Positions 39,220 to 46,943 are shown, counted from the first letter of the stretch. The stretch: 46,943 nucleotides of DNA from an uncultured bacterium (GCA_903847915.1 CAINEW010000009.1:1-46943), one strand, 5' to 3'. Numbers and translations: made by a program. The notes: generated by a model from the sequence alone, not told the origin.

Positions 39220-40254
39220 TTAAAAATGGAATGGGGTCGCTCCTGAAAATGTATTTAAGAGATGACGATAGTGCTCGAAATGTTCACAGATAAGCCCTGT
39301 GCCTCGTGCTACGCATGCAAGTGGATCCTCTACACTGTGGACTGCAACTCCGATTTCTTTTTGTGCGAGCTGATCAATGCCACGCATTAAACTTCCTCCC
39401 CCACTTAGATAAATACCATTTTTGTAAATATCACCCACAAGTTCTGCGGGAGCGTTTTCTATCAAATCTTTTAATGCTTCTACAATCATTTTTGCAGGAC
39501 GAACTAGCCAATAACGTACTTGAGTATCTTTAATAATAATTTCTCGTGGAAGCCCGTTACTCGCATCACGTCCGCGTACCGTAAGTTCAAGACGCTCTCC
39601 TCCTGTGAGAATAGATCCTACTGCAATTTTAATTTCCTCTGCGGTGGGTTCTCCGATATGAAGCTTCATTTCTTCGCGTACTCCTTTTATAATTTCTTGA
39701 TTATAATGATCCCCTGCAATTGTGAGACGTTTTGATCCTACAATACCATCCATAGAAATTATAGCGAGATCGGTGGCACCCGCACCAATATCTGCCACCA
39801 AATAGGCGGTGGGTTGTGTAATATCTAATCCACTCCCCAACGCGGCCGCAAGAGGTTGCTCAATAAGATAAACAGGGTTGCCTCCTACCTCTCGTATCAA
39901 ATCCTCCACTGATTTTCGTTCTACCTCCGTAAGATTCGTTGGCACACTCACAATGGTTTCAGTAATCCATGAACGCGGAAGTCGTTCTCGTTTCACAAAT
40001 CGTTCTAACATTTCGCGTGCCATATCAAAATCTGCAATTACGCCGTGACTTAAGGGACGAATCGCGGTGATGTGTGATGGTGTGCGACTTGCCATTCTTT
40101 TTGCATCAGCGCCTACTGCTACCACACGATTGGTACGATTATTGAACGCCACCATAGATGGTTCATTGACCACTACCCCTTTTTCTTGAAGATATACTTG
40201 AGTAGTGTCGGTACCAAGATCAATACCAATACGTTTTTTGAATACAAAACTCAT
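39220..40254 (-). CDS. mreB: MreB paralogue (MreB2), rod-shape actin
   Basis: A bacterial actin. Visible motifs are GIDLGTDTTQ (phosphate 1), VADIGAGATDLAIISM (phosphate 2) and GIYLSGGGSLMRGID (adenosine). It deviates from canonical MreB: GTDTT for GTTNT, and GAGATD for GGGTTE/D. The C-terminus carries an extra tail (CEHFEHYRHLLNTFSGATPFHF). It lies directly before mrdA and 2 nt after proS. The position next to PBP2 suggests that it acts in wall elongation, perhaps with the other MreB at 43.9-44.9 kb. Confidence 0.88.
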   Translation of the reverse strand: MSFVFKKRIGIDLGTDTTQVYLQEKGVVVNEPSMVAFNNRTNRVVAVGADAKRMASRTPSHITAIRPLSHGVIADFDMAREMLERFVKRERLPRSWITETIVSVPTNLTEVERKSVEDLIREVGGNPVYLIEQPLAAALGSGLDITQPTAYLVADIGAGATDLAIISMDGIVGSKRLTIAGDHYNQEIIKGVREEMKLHIGEPTAEEIKIAVGSILTGGERLELTVRGRDASNGLPREIIIKDTQVRYWLVRPAKMIVEALKDLIENAPAELVGDIYKNGIYLSGGGSLMRGIDQLAQKEIGVAVHSVEDPLACVARGTGLICEHFEHYRHLLNTFSGATPFHF

Positions 40255-40256
40255 AA

Positions 40257-41501
40257 TTATTTATTGATGTGAGAAATTATTTTTTCTTGTGAACAGAAGG
40301 TGGGTTCTTTTTCGTTGCGCGCTTTTAATTCTATTTCTTTTTTCTCTATGGTTTTCTCGCTTATAACCGCACGCCATGGAATACCAATTAAATCCGCATC
40401 AGCAAACTTCTCTCCTGCACCCAGTGCGCGGTCGTCATAGAGCACTTCTATCCCTTTCTCTGAGAGCCCATTATAGACCTCTTCTGCATATTTATTCAAG
40501 GCATCTCCTTCTCCTATCCTTAAAAGATGAATGGTGTAAGGCGCTACCGACTGTGGCCATTGCATCCCCTTTTCATCATGAAACGCTTCTACCACTGTCC
40601 CCACAAGACGACTTGGCCCAATACCATAGCATCCCATTGTCACTTCTTGTTTGTCTCCTTTGTTGTCTTGATAGGTTAACGAAAACGGATGAGAATACTT
40701 TGTTTTAAGTTTAAAGATATTTCCTACTTCTATTGCTTTGTGTATTTCAAGGTGTTCTGTATTACATACAGGACATTTTGGTATTTCTCCGCTAATTTCT
40801 TTATTGACTGCAACATCACACTTTGCACAAAGAAAAATTGTATCTTCACCTTCACCCGCAATTGTTTGAAATTCATGAGAATACTGTGAAAATGTCCCCC
40901 CTGAAGCGAATGTAAGATGGGTTTGCGCACCAATACCAATACGTTTGAATATGCGGTGGTATGCCTTTTTTACTTCTTCATAATAACGATCTAAATCTTC
41001 TTCGGTTGCGTGAAATGAATAGAGATCTTTCATGACAAATTCCCGCCCGCGCAGAATACCTGATTTTGCCCGTGGTTCATCACGAAATTTATTTTGTATT
41101 TGAAAAAGCGCAAAAGGGAGGTCTTTGTAAGAAAGATTAAGTTTTGCTACGAGTGGTGTTACCACTTCTTCGTGTGTAGGTCCTAATGCATATTCGTTAT
41201 GAGTGTAATAACTTGTAAAACGAAAAAGTGAGTCAAGTTTCTCCCATCGCTCTGTTGCTTCCCAATTGCTTTTTGGTTGAAGTGCAGGCATAAGAATTTC
41301 TTGACCTCCGACTGCTTCCATCTCTTCTCTTATAATTGCCTCTATTTTTCTTAATACGCGAAGTCCTAAAGGAAGAAATGTATAAACTCCTGCCATAAGT
41401 TTGTCTATGAACCCTGCGCGAATAAGTAATTGCGCATTTTGCGAGGTTTCATCTTTTGGCGCTTCTTTTCTTGTACTAAATGGATACTGTGATTGACGCA
41501 T
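40257..41501 (-). CDS. proS: Prolyl-tRNA synthetase without the editing insertion
   Basis: It charges tRNA-Pro. The class II core shows RAGFIDKLMAGVYTFLPLGLRVLRKIE, GPTHEEVVT (motif 2 region), FRDEPRAKSGILRGREFVMKDLYSFH and GCYGIGPSRLVG (motif 3), and a C-terminal anticodon-binding domain follows. The large INS editing domain of bacterial-type ProRS (about 570 aa in total) is missing. In that area is a compact Cys4 motif (CAKCDVAVN and CPVCN) that could bind zinc. At 414 aa it resembles alpha-proteobacterial and mitochondrial short ProRS. It begins 24 nt after rseP. Confidence 0.94.
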   Translation of the reverse strand: MRQSQYPFSTRKEAPKDETSQNAQLLIRAGFIDKLMAGVYTFLPLGLRVLRKIEAIIREEMEAVGGQEILMPALQPKSNWEATERWEKLDSLFRFTSYYTHNEYALGPTHEEVVTPLVAKLNLSYKDLPFALFQIQNKFRDEPRAKSGILRGREFVMKDLYSFHATEEDLDRYYEEVKKAYHRIFKRIGIGAQTHLTFASGGTFSQYSHEFQTIAGEGEDTIFLCAKCDVAVNKEISGEIPKCPVCNTEHLEIHKAIEVGNIFKLKTKYSHPFSLTYQDNKGDKQEVTMGCYGIGPSRLVGTVVEAFHDEKGMQWPQSVAPYTIHLLRIGEGDALNKYAEEVYNGLSEKGIEVLYDDRALGAGEKFADADLIGIPWRAVISEKTIEKKEIELKARNEKEPTFCSQEKIISHINK

Positions 41502-41525
41502 AATGATTATTTTTATTTTTTTTAT

Positions 41526-42572
41526 TTAGAAGAGTGCACGAATGTCATGCACACTCACGACGACCATAAGGAGAATAAGAATCCCGAATCCTATTCCGTT
41601 TATTATTGTTTGTGTTTTCAGCGAAAGTTGATTTCCTTTTATTTTTTCTATTATTAGCACTAATGCTCGTCCCCCATCGAGTGCGGGGAATGGGATGAGA
41701 TTTAGCACTGTGAGATTTAATGAAATAAGTGCAATAAGATTCATAAAATAGACAAACCCTAATTGTGTAGCACTATAGGCAAACCCGATAATACCAATGG
41801 GACCTGATACATTTTTTAATCCTTGCCCTTGACCTACCAATCCTGCAAAAAATGTTCCGAATCCTTTTATAATCATTCCGAACGCCGAAATGGTCTCGCG
41901 CGTCCCCTCTTTTATTCCTCCCCACAATCCTTGTTGCGGAATACCCACATCTGCAAGTTGCACTCCTAACGACCCTTCTCCTTCTGGCGGATTTATTCTT
42001 CCGACAAGCGTGAATAATTGAGATTCTTTCCCGCGCATTACTTCAACTGTTATTTTTTTTGTTACGCTTTTTTCTACCACTCCGATGACCGCCTCCACAT
42101 TTTCTGGATTTTCTTTCCGCTCAAGTTCACTTTGAATACTTAAAATAACGTCGTTCGCTTTCACCCCCGCAATCGCCGCAGGACTTTCTGGAGCTATTCC
42201 GCTTATAATCACATGATGTGGCGCACCTATTATTGCGACCATACAAAGGAGAAGCCACCCTACTCCTGCATTGACCGTTACTCCCGCAAGAATCACTGTT
42301 ATTTTTTTACTAAAGGACTGATGGATAAAACTTCGTTCTTTGTCTTTTCCTTCTTCTAACCCTTGCTCACCATACAATTTTACGAATCCCCCGAAGGGAA
42401 TACTATTAATACTCCATTCTGTTTCTCCTCGCTTTTTTTTAAAAATACGCGGAGGGAATCCAATACCAAATTCTTCCACTTTTATTCCACATTTGCGCGC
42501 CACAAAAAAGTGTCCTAGCTCATGTACTAATACAAGCAATGAAAGCCCTACTATAATTAAAATAATTGCCAT
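41526..42572 (-). CDS. rseP: RseP-like site-2 metalloprotease
   Basis: A membrane zinc protease of family M50 that cleaves TM segments, often to release stress sigma factors. HELGH (17-21) is in the first TM, a PDZ domain lies at about 120-200 (HHVIISGIAPESPAAIAGVKANDVILSI), and the C-terminal motif is NLIPFPALDGG, with the Asp ligand. At 348 aa it is a compact form with one PDZ domain. It follows frr by 5 nt. No sigma/anti-sigma pair is visible in the window, so its substrate is unknown. Confidence 0.92.
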   Translation of the reverse strand: MAIILIIVGLSLLVLVHELGHFFVARKCGIKVEEFGIGFPPRIFKKKRGETEWSINSIPFGGFVKLYGEQGLEEGKDKERSFIHQSFSKKITVILAGVTVNAGVGWLLLCMVAIIGAPHHVIISGIAPESPAAIAGVKANDVILSIQSELERKENPENVEAVIGVVEKSVTKKITVEVMRGKESQLFTLVGRINPPEGEGSLGVQLADVGIPQQGLWGGIKEGTRETISAFGMIIKGFGTFFAGLVGQGQGLKNVSGPIGIIGFAYSATQLGFVYFMNLIALISLNLTVLNLIPFPALDGGRALVLIIEKIKGNQLSLKTQTIINGIGFGILILLMVVVSVHDIRALF

Positions 42573-42577
42573 AATGA

Positions 42578-43123
42578 TTATGTATATAATTCTTCTGTTT
42601 TCTTTTTTATGAGTATATCAATACGTACATTCATTGCGTCGGTTTCTTTCTGGATGTTTTCTTTAAGAGAAAACTTTTCGTCTTCGCCGATTTCGTGCGC
42701 ATCAAATGATTGTTGTACTGTTTTATTTGCTCCTTCGCGTGCTTGACGGAGGCGAATACGATGATCTTCTGCAAGTCGTTTTATATGTTTTACTAATTCC
42801 TCTCTTCGTTCTTCACTTAACTCAGGCAAAAACACCCGCACGATATTTCCCTGTACTTGCGGATTGAGCCCTAACGAAGAGGATTCAATCGCTTTTGCCA
42901 CTGCGTTTATCGCACCTTGATCCCACACTTGCACCGTCAATTCTCGCGGGGGTACAACACCCACCGAACCTACATGGCTTATCGGCACCATTTGGTCGTA
43001 ATAAGACACTTTAATATCTTCAATAAGTGCAGTATTTGGTCTATTTGCACGCACTCCTTTTATTTCATGCTCATAGTTGGTGTAAATAGTTTCTAATTCT
43101 TTTTTATAATTTTCGATAATCAT
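42578..43123 (-). CDS. frr: Ribosome recycling factor
   Basis: RRF splits post-termination ribosomes together with EF-G. The 181-aa protein has the long three-helix bundle domain (KGVRANRPNTALIEDIKVSYY, ERREELVKHIKRLAEDHRIRLRQAREGANK) and the small domain II (LTVQVWDQGAINAVAKAI). I use the ATG at 43123 instead of the track's 43159, since a TACAAT hexamer ends 6 nt before it and the longer form would overlap holB. It lies 4 nt after the holB stop. Confidence 0.95.
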   Translation of the reverse strand: MIIENYKKELETIYTNYEHEIKGVRANRPNTALIEDIKVSYYDQMVPISHVGSVGVVPPRELTVQVWDQGAINAVAKAIESSSLGLNPQVQGNIVRVFLPELSEERREELVKHIKRLAEDHRIRLRQAREGANKTVQQSFDAHEIGEDEKFSLKENIQKETDAMNVRIDILIKKKTEELYT

Positions 43124-43127
43124 AGAG

Positions 43128-43904
43128 TTATTGTACCTTATACACTTTCTTAAATTCAATCGCTTTTTTTTGAAGTACTGGATTAAGATTGTAGCGACGA
43201 AGAGATGATTCGCGATTTAGTAACCACCTCACTGTCTGCGGACAGGCCCCCGACTTGTAGAAATGAACAATGTTTTCTTGGAGAATGTCTTGAAGAGACG
43301 ATTCGCTGTTTTCAATATTTTTCTCTTCTTTGCAAAGCGTATATGCTCTCCCGATCCGTCCCATTGCTTTTTCAACACATTTTTTTATATGTTCTGGCGC
43401 ACACCATTGTTCTTTTACTAATACCTCAATAAGCTTTTCTTTTTTCATGCGTTCAAAATAAATCCTATTGAGACGTGAAAGGAGTGGCGCAGGAAATGCG
43501 TCTTTGTCGTGTGTAATAAAAATTAAGAGTGCGTGCAGTGGCGGTTCTTCTACTATTTTTAAAAGCGCTCCTTGCGCTTCACGTGTCAGCATATGCGCCT
43601 CATCAATCACTACACTCCTTCGCGTACTTTGTAGTGGCGTTGTCCAAAGAAATTCTTTTATCGCACGCACCGCATCTATACCGATATTTTTTTTCTCATC
43701 TGGTGCAATCCATAACGCATCAAAAAGCGGCTTGTCGTTTATTTCAAACGCTCCATATTCCAACCTATGAAGTATATGACGTGCAAAAAGTGCCTTACCA
43801 ATGTGAGCGTCACCATAAAAAAGATACCCGTGACGTAACGCATTGTTTGTTATTAATATTTCAAATCCCTTGCGATGCGATTCATGTCCGTAAAGCATAT
43901 TCAT
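43128..43904 (-). CDS. holB: DNA polymerase III delta-prime-like subunit
   Basis: An AAA+ clamp-loader-type protein. Residues 1-165 show HGYLFYGDAHIGKALFAR (a P-loop with GDAHIGKA, degenerate relative to GxxGxGKT), the Walker B-like VVIDEAHMLTREAQGALLKIVEEPP, and LLSRLNRIYF in the sensor/arginine region, as in delta-prime. The Cys4 zinc module of DnaX and typical delta-prime is not present. The 258 aa are short for HolB (about 330), and the C-terminal collar domain is reduced. It overlaps mreB by 1 bp (TAATG) and precedes frr by 4 nt. Confidence 0.8.
   Translation of the reverse strand: MNMLYGHESHRKGFEILITNNALRHGYLFYGDAHIGKALFARHILHRLEYGAFEINDKPLFDALWIAPDEKKNIGIDAVRAIKEFLWTTPLQSTRRSVVIDEAHMLTREAQGALLKIVEEPPLHALLIFITHDKDAFPAPLLSRLNRIYFERMKKEKLIEVLVKEQWCAPEHIKKCVEKAMGRIGRAYTLCKEEKNIENSESSLQDILQENIVHFYKSGACPQTVRWLLNRESSLRRYNLNPVLQKKAIEFKKVYKVQ
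43130..43135 (-). promoter_or_regulatory. -10 hexamer before frr
   Basis: TACAAT on the minus strand ends 6 nt before the frr ATG and lies inside the holB 3' end. It could give frr an internal, leaderless transcript in addition to operon read-through. Confidence 0.4.
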
Positions 43905-44911
43905 TAGCGCGCATGGAGCAGGGTGCGTTTATACACATCCAAATGGCCTAAAATAGTTGCGGTGCCTTTTGCTACACATAGGATCGGCTCTTCGGCCACA
44001 TATGCTGAAACACCGAGCGAGCGTTTGATAAATTCTGGTAAATCGCGCACTTGTGCGCTTCCTCCTGAAAGGATAATACCTTTTTCCATAATATCCGCGG
44101 CAAGTTCTGGAGGTGTCACATTAAATACCGCCTGAATAGCATTCATGATATCAATCAAATGGCCGTTAATCGCTTCTGCCACTTCGTTCGAATTAATCGT
44201 GAGATCTTTTGGAAGACCAGAAGCGAGATCGCGTCCACGGATTTTGAATTCCGCTTTCGCACGATTCGGAATCGCGGTGCCAATGGCGATTTTGATATTT
44301 TCTGATGTATTTTCTCCAATCGCAAGCCCATATTTTTTCTTGATATATTCGCTAATAGAATGATCAAAACGATTTCCTGCCACCCGTAAACTTTCCCACG
44401 TGACGATGCCTCCCAATGAAATCACCGCAACCTCTGTTGTTCCCCCACCGATATTTACAATCATATTTCCTTCCGCAGAATGAATGGGAATCCCTGCGCC
44501 AAGTGCCGCGAGTAATGGCTCTTTCACTAAATACACTTCTTTGGCGCCCGCTTCACGCGCCGCATTCATCACCGCGCGATATTCGGTTGAGGTGATTCCT
44601 GCGGGCACCGAAATCACGACTTCTGGTTTTATCACATTAAATGATCCGATACTTTTTCGGATAAAATATTTTAACATTGCTTGTGTGATGTAATATTCCG
44701 CAATCACCCCGTCTTTGAGCGGGCGGTAGGTGACAATATCATCGGGCGTACGTCCTACCATTTCTTTTGCCTCTGCGCCCACTGCAAGGACTGTTTTATC
44801 TGATTTGCGCAATGCCACTGCGGTGGGTTCGTTAATCACAATACCCTGTTCTGGTAAAAATACTAATGTGTTGGTTGTACCTAAATCAATACCGATTTTT
44901 CGTGTAAACAT
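43904..44911 (-). CDS. mreB: Rod-shape determining protein MreB (canonical copy)
   Basis: An actin homologue that directs side-wall synthesis. It has the standard motifs: [24 protein letters not shown] (phosphate 1), NIGGGTTEVAVISLGGIV (phosphate 2) and KGIILSGGSAQVRDLPEFI (adenosine), and ends with EEPILCVAKGTATILGHLD. At 335 aa it has normal length and is closer to classical MreB than the paralogue 4 kb downstream. It is the first gene of the long minus-strand cluster and overlaps holB by 1 bp. Its promoter lies in the short divergent region with the PEGA gene. Confidence 0.94.
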   Translation of the reverse strand: MFTRKIGIDLGTTNTLVFLPEQGIVINEPTAVALRKSDKTVLAVGAEAKEMVGRTPDDIVTYRPLKDGVIAEYYITQAMLKYFIRKSIGSFNVIKPEVVISVPAGITSTEYRAVMNAAREAGAKEVYLVKEPLLAALGAGIPIHSAEGNMIVNIGGGTTEVAVISLGGIVTWESLRVAGNRFDHSISEYIKKKYGLAIGENTSENIKIAIGTAIPNRAKAEFKIRGRDLASGLPKDLTINSNEVAEAINGHLIDIMNAIQAVFNVTPPELAADIMEKGIILSGGSAQVRDLPEFIKRSLGVSAYVAEEPILCVAKGTATILGHLDVYKRTLLHAR

Positions 44912-44922
44912 GGTTGCTTCTT

Positions 44923-44951
44923 ACTTTACCCTCGCGCGCGCTCCTTTGCAA
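44923..44951 (-). promoter_or_regulatory. mreB promoter
   Basis: TTGCAA (44946-44951) and TAAAGT (44923-44928) on the minus strand are 17 bp apart. The -10 ends 11 nt before the mreB ATG. This should drive the whole mreB-to-lysS cluster. Confidence 0.6.
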
Positions 44952-44971
44952 GAAACACGGGAAAAAGGTAG

Positions 44972-44977
44972 GATAAT
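44972..44977 (+). promoter_or_regulatory. -10 hexamer of the PEGA gene
   Basis: GATAAT ends 13 nt before the ATG at 44991. No good -35 is seen; the region overlaps the divergent mreB promoter. Confidence 0.35.
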
Positions 44978-44990
44978 CACACCTTTCTTT

Positions 44991-45596
44991 ATGAAACTCC
45001 GAGCGCGGAAAATGATTTTTTATGCTTTTGCGATTGTGTTTGTTATCGCGGGCGCATTCCTTTTTTTACACGCAAAAGGATATGTGATTGATTTTCATCG
45101 CCTTACTCTTGTAAAAACAGGGGCACTGTATGTGCGCATTGAACCCACTGACGCACATCTTTTTATAGATGGTAAAGCATATCCTTTGGAAGATGAGGGA
45201 TTTTTTACTAAAGGTACGCTTGTGAGTGGACTTATTCCTCGCACCTATCATCTTGAAGTAAAAAAGGATGGCTTTCGTTCGTGGCTTAAAGATCTCACCG
45301 TAAGTTCTGGTCAAGTGGCTACCGCCCAATTTATTTATCTTATTCCAGAACATCCTTCGCTTACTCCATTTGCCTCGCAGGTCAATAATTTTTGGATAAC
45401 TCAAAAAGGCGCGCTCATTCAACAGAATGACTCTACGCTTCTTTTTGAAAATAAACCGATTCGTGGAAATCGTGTTGTTCTTGCAAGTCCCGAACACACT
45501 ACGATTATTACTAAAGCCCTCGACACTCATTTTCTTATCTCACTTGATTCACCTCAAAGCGCCCTCAATATTGATGCCCTTTTTTTCTTCACTTAA
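44991..45596 (+). CDS. PEGA-domain membrane protein, N-terminal part before a frameshift
   Basis: From the ATG at 44991 (the track start at 44730 lies antisense to mreB) the frame gives 201 aa. There is a TM anchor (about 8-30), then a PEGA domain (about 40-115: GALYVRIEPTDAHLFIDGKAYPL and TYHLEVKKDGFRSWLKDLTVSSGQ). A beta-rich region begins and stops abruptly at ALFFFT just after a run of seven T (45580-45586). The continuation is in the next frame. PEGA domains occur in surface and S-layer-associated proteins. The gene is either broken, phase-variable, frameshift-translated or affected by a sequence error. Confidence 0.8.
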   Translation: MKLRARKMIFYAFAIVFVIAGAFLFLHAKGYVIDFHRLTLVKTGALYVRIEPTDAHLFIDGKAYPLEDEGFFTKGTLVSGLIPRTYHLEVKKDGFRSWLKDLTVSSGQVATAQFIYLIPEHPSLTPFASQVNNFWITQKGALIQQNDSTLLFENKPIRGNRVVLASPEHTTIITKALDTHFLISLDSPQSALNIDALFFFT

Positions 45597-46338
45597 AGAG
45601 CGTCAATTAGGCCTTCCGGATGCGCTCCCTATTCGCTTTATTGATTTTAAAGATAAGAGCGAAACTTCACTTCTTCTTGCTACCCGCACTTCACTTTATG
45701 AGCTTGATACCAAAAAACTTACACTTAAAAAATGTATTACACTTCCTCATATAGATGACGTTACGCGCGCGGGCGATTCTGTTTTTCTTAAAACCCCTTC
45801 CTCTCTTATTTCTTTTAATATAAGAAAAGAAAGTACGAGTACGATTCCTTTTAGTTCCTCGTTACGCCTTACCAAAGGAATGGACGATGGGACGCTTCTT
45901 GTGCTCACGACGAGTGGTGATTTCTATCACCTCACTTCTTCTCCCTCAAGTACGACGCCTCTCGCTTCTCATGTCAGCTCTTTTACTCTCTCGCCTGAAG
46001 GAAAACGAGTGGCGCTGATTTCAAATTATGTTTCAGATCGTGACGCGCTTTCTCTCTTCTATCTCGCGCCTTATTTAGACGACACTAAAAAAGAGGAGGG
46101 ACAATTAGTGAAAATCCCTCTTAAGGAATCTTTAATAAAAACACTTTGGATTCCCCCGCTTTCTCAATCACTCGCACTTCTCACTTCTCATAATGATCTT
46201 ATGTTCACCGAACTTGATTCTCGCCTACCTCTCAACAGCGCGCCCATAGATCACGATGTGAAAAAAATAGATTTCTTTGATAATTATATTTTCATTCTCA
46301 AAAAGAATGGTGCACTTGAGACGTTTGGGGTGAAATAA
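45574..46338 (+). CDS. C-terminal part of the PEGA-domain protein (shifted frame)
   Basis: The frame running to 46338 continues the preceding protein: removing one T from the T7 run joins IDAL directly to SSLKERQLGLPDALPIRF. The part contains repeated beta-strand patterns (TSLYELDTKKLTLKKC, DGTLLVLTTSGDFYHLTS, SPEGKRVALISNY, ALLTSHNDLMFTEL) like a small beta-propeller (WD40/TolB-like). If expressed alone it could start at ATG 45574 (MPFFSSLKER), but it would lack the membrane anchor. Codon use resembles the first part, so decay, if any, is recent. Confidence 0.7.
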   Translation: MPFFSSLKERQLGLPDALPIRFIDFKDKSETSLLLATRTSLYELDTKKLTLKKCITLPHIDDVTRAGDSVFLKTPSSLISFNIRKESTSTIPFSSSLRLTKGMDDGTLLVLTTSGDFYHLTSSPSSTTPLASHVSSFTLSPEGKRVALISNYVSDRDALSLFYLAPYLDDTKKEEGQLVKIPLKESLIKTLWIPPLSQSLALLTSHNDLMFTELDSRLPLNSAPIDHDVKKIDFFDNYIFILKKNGALETFGVK

Positions 46339-46364
46339 AATTTTTCACCACATAATATTCTTTA

Positions 46365-46943
46365 TTAGGCGAATTGCATTATTTTTTTCATTCGCCCAGG
46401 CTGTGCCCAATTACAAGTTCCTTGCATACGCAACGAACTCAAATACTCTTGAATGAGTGGATTTGTTAATTTGTCAAAAACTTGCTTTGCTTCTTCTAGA
46501 GTGGAAACTCCGATATATGCATTTAAAGACTGATTACCTTGCCATGAACCTAAATAACTATCTGGCGTTAAAACTTTTGGAGTAAAAATGCTTTCACCAA
46601 ACGCTTTCCACATTATTTTGTAGGAAGCAAAACTGTACTCACCTACACCCATCAATGCCCACCAAAATCCCTTGTTTATCCAAGTATTTATAAGAACCCC
46701 CTTTCTATTTTCTAACATTGTTTTGTATTTAGAAAAATATTTAAAGAGCTCTTCGTCTTTTTTTAGTGTTTCAAGATCAATTGGTTTTCCATTCTCAAAA
46801 TGAGGAATAAGAATTACTTTTTCTGGTCTTGGGTTAGAAGAAGTTAATGTTGTAGATATCGTTAGAGGAAAAACATATTCCTTATTTACGATGACATTAT
46901 CCCCTAATTTATTTTTTAACCTCACTTTTTTATTATCTAAAAT
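46365..46943 (-). CDS. C-terminal part of a probable N6-adenine DNA methyltransferase (partial)
   Basis: The frame is open to the right edge (residues ILDNKKVRLKNK precede the track's GTG start), so this is the 3' end of a longer gene. Segments such as WWALMGVGEYSFASYKIMWKAFG, followed by a TLEEAKQVFDKLTNPLIQEYLSSLR element and CNWAQPGRMKKIM, resemble the target-recognition/C-terminal region of TaqI- and Eco57I-type N6-adenine methyltransferases. The catalytic NPPY motif would lie outside the window. I infer a restriction-modification or orphan methylase gene. The similarity is from memory of the family and is moderate. Confidence 0.5.
   Translation of the reverse strand: MLDNKKVRLKNKLGDNVIVNKEYVFPLTISTTLTSSNPRPEKVILIPHFENGKPIDLETLKKDEELFKYFSKYKTMLENRKGVLINTWINKGFWWALMGVGEYSFASYKIMWKAFGESIFTPKVLTPDSYLGSWQGNQSLNAYIGVSTLEEAKQVFDKLTNPLIQEYLSSLRMQGTCNWAQPGRMKKIMQFA

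Noticed and set aside
44730-44990. N-terminal 87 residues of the PEGA ORF in the track
   Set aside because: They are antisense to mreB and lie before the promoter; the TM anchor and PEGA domain follow the ATG at 44991.
46300-46364. Terminator between the PEGA gene and the methyltransferase gene
   Set aside because: No convincing stem with a T run is visible in the 26-bp gap.

Overview
The window looks like a chromosome segment of a Patescibacteria/CPR bacterium, most likely Parcubacteria-like. This is an inference from gene content and compact architecture, not from a database search. Supporting signs are the low G+C, gaps of a few bases between genes, trimmed versions of housekeeping proteins (ThrRS without TGS, ProRS without the usual editing insertion, RecQ ending after its zinc cluster, short HrcA), a pilin-type secreted protein, and very few metabolic genes. 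TGA is used as an ordinary stop (ftsL ends in an ATGA overlap), so the SR1/Gracilibacteria code is not in use.

Layout. 1-3.5 kb: a MacB/LolD-type ABC ATPase with a strange C-terminal extension, converging on its likely permease, which lies behind rnhB. 3.6-12.5 kb: dnaE, thrS and miaA on the plus strand, interspersed with three small orphan genes on the minus strand, then gatB. 12.6-17.4 kb (minus): a divergent thymidylate kinase, secE-nusG-rplK, gyrB and a DedA protein; recQ follows on plus. 18.7-19.0 kb: tRNA-Glu with a hairpin-rich segment bounded by a copy of its 3' end. 19.1-23.6 kb (minus): a reduced division/cell-wall cluster mraZ-rsmH-ftsL-ftsI-murF, preceded by a 10-bp-periodic MraZ operator. 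24.1 kb: tRNA-Val. 24.2-25.4 kb: rplJ-rplL with a long structured leader. 25.4-30.7 kb: the heat-shock operon hrcA-grpE-dnaK-(membrane protein)-dnaJ under a CIRCE element. 30.8-33.0 kb: a pseudopilin, an FtsQ/POTRA protein and a TM-coil-PKD protein. 33.1-36.8 kb: serS, an orphan gene and lysS, with unusual 11-bp-period repeat arrays between them. 36.8-44.9 kb: a long minus-strand operon mreB-holB-frr-rseP-proS-mreB2-mrdA-greA-lysS. 45.0-46.3 kb: a frameshifted PEGA-domain protein. The right edge cuts a probable DNA methyltransferase.

The genes mainly serve translation (aminoacyl-tRNA synthetases, gatB, ribosomal proteins, frr), replication (dnaE, holB, gyrB), proteostasis and cell-wall growth and division. 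Two whole-window patterns stand out. First, many core genes have a -10 promoter hexamer only 6-14 nt before the start codon and no Shine-Dalgarno, which predicts leaderless or near-leaderless mRNAs. The orphan genes instead often carry good Shine-Dalgarno sequences. Second, the intergenic DNA carries several repeat families: the 11-bp arrays, a 30-bp palindrome seen twice, and a GC-rich 16-bp palindrome seen twice.
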